A stretch of 64,000 nt of DNA from Bacillota bacterium. Its GTDB lineage: Bacteria > Bacillota_C > Negativicutes > JAEYSJ01. Positions 8,242-17,584 of this stretch are shown here, piece by piece. The notes under the pieces are model-generated. The model was not told the origin of the DNA. It worked only from the letters and a program-made list of their open reading frames with translations, and ran no database searches. The stretch's first letter is position 1. Every line of letters starts with the position of its first letter. The position numbers and the translations under genes are program-made. The DNA lies in the NCBI GenBank assembly GCA_023434855.1, contig JAEYSJ010000384.1, forward strand, positions 13,502-77,501. Direction: 5' to 3'.

Positions 8242-8379
8242 TCAACTTAAAATATCGACCGCAACTCGGACGATAGCCATAACGGCAGCAATAATGATTA
8301 CCGCCCTGATATAATCCATAATATCATGCCTGGCTTTATCAGATTTCAAATAATTTATGATAGCATATATATAGCCCAT
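8242..8379 (-). CDS. Small hydrophobic protein, 45 aa, unrecognised
   Basis: This short frame has a near-ideal ribosome binding site: GGAGG lies 5 bases before the ATG at 8377-8379. The product starts MGYIYAIINYLKSDK, has a charged middle (KSDKARHD) and one hydrophobic helix near residues 25-44 (VIIIAAVMAIVRVAV), so it is probably a single-pass membrane protein. It lies in the gap between proB and nadD, where proA is often found. I do not recognise a family. The strong start site and a single clear membrane helix favour a real gene. Confidence 0.6.
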   Translation of the reverse strand: MGYIYAIINYLKSDKARHDIMDYIRAVIIIAAVMAIVRVAVDILS

Positions 8380-8503
8380 AAAATCCTCCAAATTATTCCT
8401 ATTCATATTCTATCATAAGATTCATAATAATATAATATTTTAAAAAAATATTGCCTAATGACGCACGTACTAAAGATTTGGCCGACAATCAATACTATGA
8501 AGC

Positions 8504-8529
8504 AAAAAGCAGCCATATAGACTGCTTTT
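8504..8529 (-). terminator. Terminator downstream of proB
   Basis: AAAAGCAG and CTGCTTTT pair around a 9-base loop with five T following on the minus strand; the hairpin also has T residues on the plus strand. It lies about 95 bases past the proB stop. The rest of 8380-8622 is AT-rich and shows no further gene. Confidence 0.65.
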
Positions 8530-8622
8530 GGCCGGATCTTACAATATTACTTATAGATACCGCATTGCTTCCGGACAACCGCTAAGATTCTCTCCGGCCA
8601 TTGAAAAGAGACTGGTTCAAGA

Positions 8623-9750
8623 TTAAATCAACAATACCATATTATCGCGATGTACAACCTCATCGTACGGTTTACAGCCCAAAATCGCAGCAATCTCATT
8701 AGTATGAGCACCCATAATTTTTTGCACTTCTTCTACAGCATAATTAGCTAAACCTCTGGCAATTTCCCTGCCTTCCAGAGTAGTAATACTAATAGTGCTT
8801 CCATGCTCAAAATCACCATTAACTTTTTTGATACCGGCAGCAAGCAAACTTGAGCCACCTGCCAAAATAGCCTGTTCACAGCCTTTATCAATCGTCACCT
8901 TGCCGCGAATTCGCGCGCCGAAAGCCAGCCAGCGCTTACGTATCTGCAAACGGTTTTCCCTCGATAAAAAAATAGTACCCGCATTGACACCGTTTAATAT
9001 ATCGCGCACTACACCGTCCCGGCAACCAGAGGCAATAACCATGGTTACTCCGGAATTGACGGCAATTTTCCCGGCCTGAATTTTTGTATACATTCCGCCG
9101 GTACCTCGCAGTGAGCCGGGTTCCCCGGACAACGCTTCAATTTCCGGCGTAATATCACTGATCTCCGGAATAAGCCGGGCCTTGGGATTTTTTTGCGGAT
9201 TATCCGTATATACTCCTTCTATGTCTGACAGGATAATTAGCACATCAGCATCTACAATACTTGCCACCATTGCAGATAACGTGTCATTATCACCAATTTT
9301 CAACTCGTCAATAGCTACTGCATCATTTTCATTGATAACCGGAATAACACCCATCTGCAAAAGGGTCAACAAGGCATTGCGGGAGTTGGCATAGCGTTTG
9401 CGTTTAACCGAATCCTCCCTGGTTAACAACACTTGCGCTACTACCTGGCCATACTCAGCAAATAATTTCTCATAAGTATGCATCAATATTCCTTGACCGA
9501 CAGCAGCAACTGCCTGTTTTTCCGGAATAGTCTTTGGTTTTTCCTTTAGCCCCAGACGATCCATCCCTGCACCGACAGCGCCGGAAGTAACCAGGATTAT
9601 CTCCTTGCCTTGGTTCGCCAGATCAGATAATTCCCTTACCATTTTTTCAATACGAAAAAAGTTTAACTTGCCAGTACTGTGGGACAATGTACTGGTACCG
9701 ACTTTCACCACCAAACGCTTGGCGGTAGCCAAATTATCTCTGGTAAACAT
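8623..9750 (-). CDS. proB: Glutamate 5-kinase ProB with PUA domain
   Basis: ProB phosphorylates glutamate at the gamma-carboxyl, the first step of proline synthesis. The roughly 375-residue protein has the amino-acid kinase domain (about 10-255: VVKVGTSTLSHS, VTSGAVGAGMDRL, NENDAVAIDELKIGDND, GGMYTKIQAGKIA) and a C-terminal PUA domain (about 275-365). MFTRDNL is chosen as the start because GGGGGAGAGAAGG precedes it; the earlier in-frame ATG at 9780 has no site. The next enzyme gene, proA, which usually follows proB, is not present here. Confidence 0.95.
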   Translation of the reverse strand: MFTRDNLATAKRLVVKVGTSTLSHSTGKLNFFRIEKMVRELSDLANQGKEIILVTSGAVGAGMDRLGLKEKPKTIPEKQAVAAVGQGILMHTYEKLFAEYGQVVAQVLLTREDSVKRKRYANSRNALLTLLQMGVIPVINENDAVAIDELKIGDNDTLSAMVASIVDADVLIILSDIEGVYTDNPQKNPKARLIPEISDITPEIEALSGEPGSLRGTGGMYTKIQAGKIAVNSGVTMVIASGCRDGVVRDILNGVNAGTIFLSRENRLQIRKRWLAFGARIRGKVTIDKGCEQAILAGGSSLLAAGIKKVNGDFEHGSTISITTLEGREIARGLANYAVEEVQKIMGAHTNEIAAILGCKPYDEVVHRDNMVLLI

Positions 9751-9825
9751 CCTTCTCTCCCCCACCTGCCTGTTGGCCATTGGTGCTAAGAAAACGCGAT
9801 TGCACTTGAAATATTAAAAACCTTC

Positions 9826-9905
9826 TAACCGCCAAGAACGCCAAGACCGCCAAAGGAATTTTATAATAGCAAACCCCTTGGCGTCCTTGGCGCTCTTGGC
9901 GGTTA
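9826..9905. repeat. Palindromic repeat of the CCGCCAAG/CTTGGCGG family (copy 1)
   Basis: TAACCGCCAAGAACGCCAAG at one end is matched by CTTGGCG...CTTGGCGGTTA at the other, giving an inverted repeat of about 30 bases with a short AT-rich centre. Further copies are at 12084, 36377, 59950 and 62408, all between genes. It fills most of the yhbY-proB gap. Confidence 0.85.
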
Positions 9906-9920
9906 AATATTATAGCTCAG

Positions 9921-10220
9921 CTATGGCAGTTCAATCCTGGCATTTTCCGGATTTCGTTTATATAGCAGGCCGTTGCGGCCAATAATCTGCACAAGTTCAG
10001 CCCCTGTAGCCTCAGCTAACACGCTGATTGCCTCCGCTGGCTCAGCGGGACTGTTTTGCAGCACCCGCACTTTAATCAATTCACGGGCAGTCAGCACATC
10101 TTCCGCACTAGTAATCACCGAGCCAATTACTCCGGCTTTGCCGATTTGCACAACCGGATCTAAAGTACTGCCTATAGCCCGTAAATAACGTTTCTGTTTT
10201 CCTGTAAGTGTACTAAGCAA
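9921..10220 (-). CDS. yhbY: YhbY-type CRM-domain RNA-binding protein
   Basis: A single CRM (CRS1-YhbY) domain of 99 residues: LTGKQKRYLRAIGSTLDPVVQIGKAG, LTARELIKVRVL, and IIGRNGLLYKRNPE near the end. YhbY binds pre-50S ribosomal particles and helps assembly. Translation starts at TTG (10220), with AGGGGG eight bases before it. It follows obg, another large-subunit assembly factor, so the two are probably expressed together. Confidence 0.93.
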   Translation of the reverse strand: MLSTLTGKQKRYLRAIGSTLDPVVQIGKAGVIGSVITSAEDVLTARELIKVRVLQNSPAEPAEAISVLAEATGAELVQIIGRNGLLYKRNPENARIELP

Positions 10221-10330
10221 AAATAAAATCCCCCTAGAAATATTTCAAAACTTCCATTTGGATCAATGCTTTATATCGCAACATTTGGAACCGGTCTTTT
10301 CAAATAAGTACGCAATCTTTCAAACATACT

Positions 10331-11707
<1,377 letters not shown>

Positions 11708-11717
11708 TCAGCAACGA

Positions 11718-11945
11718 TCAGGCTTTACGCTGGCAATTAACCTGTTGTACATGCATGCGTAGCGGGTCCGACACCAAATTAGGGTCTTTAGCCATATCCT
11801 CAATATATTTCATTGCTTTTTCCGATCTTCCAAGCTGCAGCATGGCATGAATAACCTGTATATGATTAATAAAATCATGGCGTTGCACCTTAAGCAGCCT
11901 GATTAGCTCGTCACACACATCAGTATTTGCCGTTTTAATTGCCAT
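11718..11945 (-). CDS. Short Spo0B-like phosphotransfer protein
   Basis: The 75-residue protein carries the helical-hairpin motif of Spo0B: LLKVQRHDFINHIQVIHA, with the expected phospho-acceptor His23 followed by Asp24, Asn27 and His28. In Bacillus Spo0B passes phosphate from Spo0F to Spo0A and has a second ATPase-like domain, about 190 residues in all; here only the four-helix part remains. The start at MAIKTAN has AAGGAAGG upstream; MTEGRII at 11966 is an alternative without a site. Its place between rpmA and obg is the classical spo0B position. Whether it acts in the Spo0A relay or in controlling Obg is open. Confidence 0.8.
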   Translation of the reverse strand: MAIKTANTDVCDELIRLLKVQRHDFINHIQVIHAMLQLGRSEKAMKYIEDMAKDPNLVSDPLRMHVQQVNCQRKA

Positions 11946-12083
11946 TATAATCCTTCCTTCCGTCATTGGCAGTTGATGTATAATTTCGCCTAATAAGGCG
12001 AAATTCCTGTCTCACGGCATAAGAAAAACGCCCAGCGTCTTTAAATATTCATTAGGCAACCACAATATTGTTAAAAACATGTC

Positions 12084-12186
12084 TAACCGCCAAGAACGCA
12101 AAGGTCGCCAAGAAAAGCATTGGATTATAAATTCTGATCCAGAAATATAAAAATTCCCTTGGCGTTCTTGGCGTCCTTGGCGGTTA
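12084..12186. repeat. Palindromic CCGCCAAG repeat (copy 2, with extended flanks)
   Basis: The same inverted repeat as at 9826 occupies the gap between the Spo0B-like gene and rpmA. The left flank (from about 12025: ACGCCCAGCGTCTTT...) is also shared with the copies at 36377 and 62408, and the right flank CCTCAAAAATATTAAATAAA is shared with the copy at 36377, so the full unit may reach about 12025-12220. Confidence 0.85.
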
Positions 12187-12220
12187 ATCGTTTTCTCTGG
12201 CGGCCTCAAAAATATTAAAT

Positions 12221-12246
12221 AAACCTGCGGTGCAAGCCGCAGGTTT
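12221..12246 (-). terminator. Terminator of the rplU-prp-rpmA operon
   Basis: AAACCTGCGG and CCGCAGGTTT form a perfect 10-bp stem with a 6-base loop, followed by a T-rich tract on the minus strand. It lies 20 bases after the rpmA stop. Confidence 0.75.
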
Positions 12247-12266
12247 ATTTAAAAAATCCTTTTATG

Positions 12267-12557
12267 TTACATTGCCTCTTCAGCTGCATACACGCTTACT
12301 TGCCTGTCATAACGGCCTTTACGCTCAAAGGAAACGCGCCCGGCAACTTTAGCGTACAAGGTATCATCCTTGCCAATACCTACATTTTGCCCGGGATGGA
12401 AATGGGTTCCTCTCTGGCGGACTAATATACTGCCGGCCGTTACCACTTCTCCTGCATGGCGTTTTACGCCAAGGCGTTTAGCTTCACTATCACGACCGTT
12501 ACGTGAACTACCTACCCCTTTTTTATGCGCAAATAACTGTAAGTCAAATTTAAACAT
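12267..12557 (-). CDS. rpmA: 50S ribosomal protein bL27
   Basis: bL27 reaches the peptidyl-transferase centre. The 96-residue product begins MFKFDLQLF followed by [15 protein letters not shown], the Firmicutes form in which the extension up to LQLF must be removed by the Prp protease. The start is fixed by AGGAGGTGA eight bases before the ATG; this site overlaps the prp stop. It is the last gene of rplU-prp-rpmA. Confidence 0.97.
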   Translation of the reverse strand: MFKFDLQLFAHKKGVGSSRNGRDSEAKRLGVKRHAGEVVTAGSILVRQRGTHFHPGQNVGIGKDDTLYAKVAGRVSFERKGRYDRQVSVYAAEEAM

Positions 12558-12565
12558 CTCGTGAT

Positions 12566-12886
12566 TCACCTCCTGTGCTCAAAAATACGAACACTTTTCG
12601 GATTTATTTGGACGATTTCTTTTAACCCAAGCAACATTGTTTCTAAAACGGCACCTGTTAAATCATCAGGCGCGCTGTCAAGTTCAACCTTAAGTTTGCC
12701 ACTGGCAATATCAAGGTGAACACTGCGTCCCAGATGCCTTTCCAGTCCTAACACCGCAGTCTGTGCCAAAACGGATACGGCAGCACAGACAATATCCTGT
12801 CCGTGGGGTGCGGTATTAGCATGACCGGTAACGCTGAATCCTGTTATGGCATTGGATGAGTTTCTGTAAATCTCTATTCTGACCAT
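12566..12886 (-). CDS. prp: Ribosomal-processing cysteine protease Prp
   Basis: Prp (YsxB) cleaves the N-terminal extension of bL27. The 106-residue protein shows the catalytic pair His22 and Cys34 in [18 protein letters not shown], the numbering known for the Staphylococcus enzyme. It lies between rplU and rpmA, and the substrate motif LQLF-A is present in the adjacent rpmA, so the enzyme and its target are encoded together. Confidence 0.95.
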   Translation of the reverse strand: MVRIEIYRNSSNAITGFSVTGHANTAPHGQDIVCAAVSVLAQTAVLGLERHLGRSVHLDIASGKLKVELDSAPDDLTGAVLETMLLGLKEIVQINPKSVRIFEHRR

Positions 12887-12888
12887 TT

Positions 12889-13200
12889 TTAGGCATAGAT
12901 CTTTTCAATAACAACTTTAGTATACGGCTGACGATGGCCTTGGCGTCTGCGGTAGTTAGATTTGGCTTTATACTTGAATACCAAAATCTTTTTGGCTTTG
13001 TCCTGGGCCACTACCTTGCCAGCTACTTTAGCTCCGGCTACCATGGGCTTGCCAATCATGACCTCGCCGTCTTTTACCACAGTGAGTACCTTGTCAAACT
13101 CCACGACATCGCCTTCATTGGCATCAAGTTTTTCAACAATAACTACATCGCCTTCAGTAACGCGGTATTGCTTTCCGCCTGTTTGAATAATTGCGTACAT
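12889..13200 (-). CDS. rplU: 50S ribosomal protein bL21
   Basis: A 103-residue bL21 with the conserved start [14 protein letters not shown] and a basic end [25 protein letters not shown] is preceded by GGGAGGTGTAATA. It is the first gene of the rplU-prp-rpmA operon and is separated from prp by only two bases. Confidence 0.97.
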   Translation of the reverse strand: MYAIIQTGGKQYRVTEGDVVIVEKLDANEGDVVEFDKVLTVVKDGEVMIGKPMVAGAKVAGKVVAQDKAKKILVFKYKAKSNYRRRQGHRQPYTKVVIEKIYA

Positions 13201-13204
13201 TATT

Positions 13205-13318
13205 ACACCTCCCTGTTTAGATACTCGCCGAATACGGTATATCAGCGGAAAGCTGATATTTTCTCTACCTCTCCGTGCGGTTTGGGAACAAGTAAGCTTA
13301 AATCGCCTACAGCATTAA
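13205..13318 (-). promoter_or_regulatory. rplU mRNA leader, candidate bL21 leader element
   Basis: Between the promoter and rplU the transcript has a leader of about 110 bases with a clear hairpin at 13239-13259 (ATATCAGC pairing with GCTGATAT) and a second short pairing CCGTATTCGG. Firmicutes rplU operons are known to carry a structured L21 leader thought to mediate feedback. I see a leader of suitable position and size but cannot test the consensus fold. Confidence 0.5.
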
Positions 13319-13347
13319 ATTTTAGCATATTGGTAATAGTTTGTCAA
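13319..13347 (-). promoter_or_regulatory. Strong sigma-A promoter for rplU-prp-rpmA
   Basis: TTGACA (13342-13347) and TAAAAT (13319-13324) are separated by exactly 17 bases. The -35 box abuts the rng stop codon at 13348, so the ribosomal operon has its own promoter directly behind rng. Confidence 0.75.
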
Positions 13348-14796
13348 TTATTGCTTTTCACTTTCAGACAAAATCGAAAACACCTCATCATGCATGGTTG
13401 GTACCGCTTCGACTGTCAGTGTCTGCGACAATTCCTGACCCAAGCGAACTAAGTCCGCCCGTTCAAGGGCTTTAATCACCCGCGGATGAGCTTGAATAAC
13501 AAGACGGCCTTGCGTTCTTCGTTGTGAGCTAATTCTTCTGAGTTCACGTTTAATATTAATGACTACCGTTTCCGGCGAGTAAACACGGCCACGCCCCTCA
13601 CAACAGGGACACTGGCTGTAAAGCATGCCATCAAGGTTTTGTCTTGCTTTTTTACGGGTCATTTCCACCAGCCCCAGGCCGGTGAGTCCCAACACGTTAG
13701 TCTTGGTACGGTCCTGTTTCAACTTTTCTACCAAAGCCTCAAGAACAGCTTGTTTATGTTCTTCTTTATCCATATCAATCAAGTCAATGATAATGATGCC
13801 GCCAATATCTCTAAGACGTATTTGCCGGGCAATTTCCGCCGTTGCTTCCAAATTAGTCTGAAAGACGGTATCTGCCAGATTAGTGCAACCGACAAATTTG
13901 CCTGTGTTAACATCAATAACAGTGAGCGCTTCAGTTTTATCAATTACTATATAACCGCCACACTTAAGTTCAACAATCCGTTGCCCTAACTTATTAAATT
14001 CACTATCAAGCCCATAATGCGTAAAAATATCATCAGCACCTTGATATAGACTAATTTTCGGCACCAATTCCGGCGAACTATAATTCAGCAAATCGCATAC
14101 CCGTCCGTAGGCTTCACGGCTATCAAGGATAAATTCTTCCACATCAGCCGTCAAATAGTCTCGCACAAGCCGTATGACTAAATCAACATCACGGTACAAC
14201 AAAGTCGGAGCATGAACTAATTTATTTCTGGCCACTAAAGAATTCCATAGACTATGTAGATAATCTATATCTTTTTGTAAATCTTCTTCGCTTTTTCCTT
14301 CAGCCATCGTACGGACAATAACACCCATGCCGGCCGGCCGGACTTTATTGGCTAGTTCTTTTAAGCGATCCCGTTCCATTTCGCATAAAATCCGCCGCGA
14401 CATGCCAACATATTCTACGGTAGGCATAAGTACGACATATCTTCCCGGCAATGTCAAATGAGTAGTGGCCCTGGGCCCCTTTGTACCAATAGCGTCTTTT
14501 ACAATTTGAATTATTATATCTTGTCCCGCCGTTAATGTCATACCAGTTCTGGTTGCCTCGGCAGGCATGCCTGGATGCACCTCGCCAATATATAAAAAAG
14601 CATTCTTCTCTCTGTCAATATCCACAAACGCGGCCTGCATGCCTGGCAAAACATTTTTTACCTTACCCTTATATATATTGCCAACGATATGTCCTCTTTC
14701 CGCCCGTTCCACCGACACTTCCATTAGCTCGCCATCTTCTATCAAAGCCATCCGGGTTTCTTCCGGCATAGTGGCGACAATAATTTTTTGGGACAT
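13348..14796 (-). CDS. rng: Ribonuclease G/E family endoribonuclease
   Basis: RNase G/E cuts AU-rich single-stranded RNA in rRNA maturation and mRNA decay. The 482-residue protein has an S1 domain (about 37-110: GNIYKGKVKNVLPGMQAAFV), the catalytic core with magnesium-binding aspartates in ALTVIDVNTGKF and IIIIDLIDMD, and the zinc-link motif CPCCEGRG. The length is that of RNase G without the degradosome tail. TAGGAGGGGGGCTT precedes ATG. It lies downstream of the TIGR03960/TIGR03936 pair, as is usual in Firmicutes. Confidence 0.95.
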   Translation of the reverse strand: MSQKIIVATMPEETRMALIEDGELMEVSVERAERGHIVGNIYKGKVKNVLPGMQAAFVDIDREKNAFLYIGEVHPGMPAEATRTGMTLTAGQDIIIQIVKDAIGTKGPRATTHLTLPGRYVVLMPTVEYVGMSRRILCEMERDRLKELANKVRPAGMGVIVRTMAEGKSEEDLQKDIDYLHSLWNSLVARNKLVHAPTLLYRDVDLVIRLVRDYLTADVEEFILDSREAYGRVCDLLNYSSPELVPKISLYQGADDIFTHYGLDSEFNKLGQRIVELKCGGYIVIDKTEALTVIDVNTGKFVGCTNLADTVFQTNLEATAEIARQIRLRDIGGIIIIDLIDMDKEEHKQAVLEALVEKLKQDRTKTNVLGLTGLGLVEMTRKKARQNLDGMLYSQCPCCEGRGRVYSPETVVINIKRELRRISSQRRTQGRLVIQAHPRVIKALERADLVRLGQELSQTLTVEAVPTMHDEVFSILSESEKQ

Positions 14797-14887
14797 AAGC
14801 CCCCCTCCTACTCATGCATTCGAAATTAAACATTGAAAACTTGGCATGAAACACCTTACGCACAACCAAGATGTTGCCGTGAATCCA

Positions 14888-15586
14888 TTATAGTTCGAGC
14901 GGTGATAGTCGCAAGTTTTTATCAGTCACATACAGCCCGGTGCGATGAATTAGTGCCGCGTTTTTATCCACCGGCAAACCATACAGGTTGACAAGTGCCG
15001 TCAATACTTCACCAGGTTTTACACTGCCTGTAGGCGTAACCCTGATAGCCAGCTTAAGTTCCAGCATCTCCTGGGCCCTGATTATTTCAGCATTACTAAA
15101 AATATATTGCTTGATATTAATTTCCCGCTTACCTTTAGGCGATTCTTTTGTATATAAAACCTCTGAAGCAGCATTGAACAGTCTAATGCAATCTTCTATT
15201 TTAGCAAAATCATTGCCAGGCAGAATAGGTGCAGTTACTTTATATTCCGCCATATTTACTACCGCCATTAATGCCGGACTACGGTCAGGCATATATTGGG
15301 CGCGTTTAATGAGGATGCCCTGTGGCAAACTGGCAGACAGCCTGTTTTGCAAAACAGCTGCGCCAATTTCGCCAGTCAGCTCAACATCCAGATATTCGGC
15401 CTCACTGGTCACGCCTACCGCAAGAGCGGAAGCAAAGGCAAGTTTCATATGAGGATTAAAGCCTTCTGAATACATGGCAGGCAGCTTGGCCCGCCGTATT
15501 GCCCGTTCCAGGGCACCGGCATAATCCAGATGCGAGATATAGCGAATCTCTTCTCCTTTGGTTATTTCTAAGCGTAATTTGGCCAT
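14888..15586 (-). CDS. TIGR03936 family (DUF2344) radical-SAM-associated protein
   Basis: A 232-residue protein beginning MAKLRLEITKGEEIRYISHLD with YSEGFNPHMKLAFASALAVGVTSE, the typical pattern of DUF2344 proteins. The family nearly always accompanies a TIGR03960 radical SAM protein and is sometimes fused to it. Its ATG overlaps the stop of that gene by one base (TAATG), so translation is coupled. The function is unknown; the constant link to rng and rplU suggests RNA or ribosome modification, which is inference. Confidence 0.9.
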   Translation of the reverse strand: MAKLRLEITKGEEIRYISHLDYAGALERAIRRAKLPAMYSEGFNPHMKLAFASALAVGVTSEAEYLDVELTGEIGAAVLQNRLSASLPQGILIKRAQYMPDRSPALMAVVNMAEYKVTAPILPGNDFAKIEDCIRLFNAASEVLYTKESPKGKREINIKQYIFSNAEIIRAQEMLELKLAIRVTPTGSVKPGEVLTALVNLYGLPVDKNAALIHRTGLYVTDKNLRLSPLEL

Positions 15587-17439
15587 TAGGCTTTATTCCC
15601 CCAATCAAGTACCTCTACACCAAGCCCCTGACAAACACCACAACCATGGCAGGCTTCCCGCCGGCAATCATGGGTAGGTTTTTCGATAACGGCCTGTTGG
15701 TACTCCCGCACCAGAAACGTTTTAGTAACACCTGAACTTAAATGTTCCCACGGCAAAACTTCATCTTGCTTGCGTTCCCGGCCGGCATAAAAATATGGTT
15801 CTAGTCCGGTTGTTTTAAAGGCTTCCAGCCACACATCATACTTGAAGTATTCTGACCATCCGTCAAACTTGGCCCCATTTTTCCATGCTTCTAAGATCAC
15901 TTGTGAGAGCCTGCGGTCACCGCGGGAAAATACTCCTTCCAGCACACTGGTATGAGCATCGTGCCAGTTAAATGAAATATCGCGGCTTTTAAATAACGAT
16001 TTTAACAGTTTTTGTTTCTCTTCTATCTGTTCCACGGAGTTTTGTCCGAACCATTGAAAAGGGGTATGCGGTTTCGGTACAAACGAAGATACGCTTACGG
16101 TTACTTTGGCACCCCGACGGCCTTTGATTCCTCTGTATAATTCAAGCACCCGGTGTGCCATGTCGGCAATGCCTGCAACGTCTTCCTCAGTTTCCGTAGG
16201 CAATCCAATCATAAAATACAACTTCACTGTCGACCAGCCTGCCCGGAAAGCTGCACTTACCGCTTCCTCCAAGTCTTCTTGGGTTACTCCCTTATTAATT
16301 ACGTTGCGCATACGCTGTGTCCCCGCTTCCGGTGCAAAGGTCAGCCCGCTTTTGCGAACTTGCTGCACTTCTTTGGCCAACTGAATGGAAAAACTGTCAA
16401 TCCTGAGGGACGGCAAGGACACACTAACGCCCTGATCTTTAAACCTAGTGATTAATGCCTCAACAAGGCCGTGAAGACAGGAATAGTCGGCCGAACTTAG
16501 CGAGGTAAGGGACATTTCATTATAGCCGGTATTATCAACAAGCTGTTGAGCAAGCTCTAACAAAGTTTCCAGGCGGCGTTCCCGTACCGGTCGGTACAGC
16601 ACCCCTGCCTGGCAGAAACGACAGCCGCGGGTGCAGCCACGGAATAACTCAAGCATGATCCGGTCATGAACAATATCCAAATATGGCACTACCGGTTTGG
16701 TCGCGTAACCAACATTGTCAAGGTCCTTAACAAGCCGTTTGGTAATAACAGGCTTAGCCTCCGCACAGTTAGGTGTTATCCCGGCCACCGTTCCATCTTC
16801 ATTATAAGCCACATCATAGAAAGCCGGTACATAAATACCTTCCAATTGAGCAACTTTCTTTAAGAAACCGATACGCCCCTCAGGTTTTCCGGCTTTTTTC
16901 CAGTCAGCTAAAACAGATACTACTTCCTCAATAACTTCTTCCCCTTCACCTAGAATAAAAAAATCAAAGAAATCGGCGACCGGCTCAGCATTGTAAGCAC
17001 ATGGACCTCCCCCTGCAACAAACGGGTGCTGTCCGTTGCGCTCTGCCGCCGACAGTGGTATCCTGGCTAAATCCAGCATATTGATCACATTGGTGTAGCT
17101 CATCTCGTACTGCAGGGAGAAGCCTACCAGGTCAAAATCAGCTACCGGCTTAAAACTCTCCAGAGTATATAACGGGATATGATGCTTTCGCATATCCTCC
17201 TCCATGTCCACCCACGGAGCATAGACCCGTTCAGCGGCAGTATCTGTACGGTCATTCAATATCTGGTATAGGATTTTTAGACCGAGATTAGACATACCAA
17301 CCTCGTATACATCAGGCAGTGCCAGGGCAACCGTCACTACTACCTTTGAATGGTCCTTGGCTACACTATTCCACTCATGACCTGTATAACGGCCAGGCTT
17401 AATCACCTGGCTTAAAATAGCGGGATCTGACGTGATCAT
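15586..17439 (-). CDS. TIGR03960 family B12-binding-like radical SAM protein
   Basis: The 617-residue protein has an N-terminal cobalamin-binding-like region (about 1-230), a radical SAM core with the cluster motif CTRGCRFCQAG, TFAPEAGTQRMRNVINKG and a C-terminal cysteine-rich end CRREACHGCGVCQG. GGAGGTTATCC precedes ATG. The family is conserved in anaerobes and is encoded with its DUF2344 partner and rng. No substrate is established; it may modify RNA or a ribosomal component. It is preceded by a gap of about 145 bases with no clear terminator. Confidence 0.9.
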   Translation of the reverse strand: MITSDPAILSQVIKPGRYTGHEWNSVAKDHSKVVVTVALALPDVYEVGMSNLGLKILYQILNDRTDTAAERVYAPWVDMEEDMRKHHIPLYTLESFKPVADFDLVGFSLQYEMSYTNVINMLDLARIPLSAAERNGQHPFVAGGGPCAYNAEPVADFFDFFILGEGEEVIEEVVSVLADWKKAGKPEGRIGFLKKVAQLEGIYVPAFYDVAYNEDGTVAGITPNCAEAKPVITKRLVKDLDNVGYATKPVVPYLDIVHDRIMLELFRGCTRGCRFCQAGVLYRPVRERRLETLLELAQQLVDNTGYNEMSLTSLSSADYSCLHGLVEALITRFKDQGVSVSLPSLRIDSFSIQLAKEVQQVRKSGLTFAPEAGTQRMRNVINKGVTQEDLEEAVSAAFRAGWSTVKLYFMIGLPTETEEDVAGIADMAHRVLELYRGIKGRRGAKVTVSVSSFVPKPHTPFQWFGQNSVEQIEEKQKLLKSLFKSRDISFNWHDAHTSVLEGVFSRGDRRLSQVILEAWKNGAKFDGWSEYFKYDVWLEAFKTTGLEPYFYAGRERKQDEVLPWEHLSSGVTKTFLVREYQQAVIEKPTHDCRREACHGCGVCQGLGVEVLDWGNKA

Positions 17440-17584
17440 GGATAACCTCCAAAAGCTTTATGTAATTTAAGGACTCCCGCTTCATAATGGGAGTTTTATT
17501 TTTCACAATAACAACCTCTTATATTGTGCCCAATAAATAGTCCAGATTTTACCCTACTTTCTACATAATAAAAAAAAATCCTGC

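Noticed and set aside
9826..9905. Possible CRISPR array from repeated CGCCAAG units
   Set aside because: The units form one palindrome rather than direct repeats with unique spacers of constant size, and no cas gene is nearby.
12012..12209. Minus-strand frame of 65 residues between the Spo0B-like gene and rpmA
   Set aside because: It lies entirely within a CCGCCAAG repeat unit and resembles frames in the other copies.
17480..17520. Hairpin ACTCCC/GGGAGT with TTTATTTTT
   Set aside because: The T run is on the plus strand, where there is no gene to end; the ten-base loop makes it weak.
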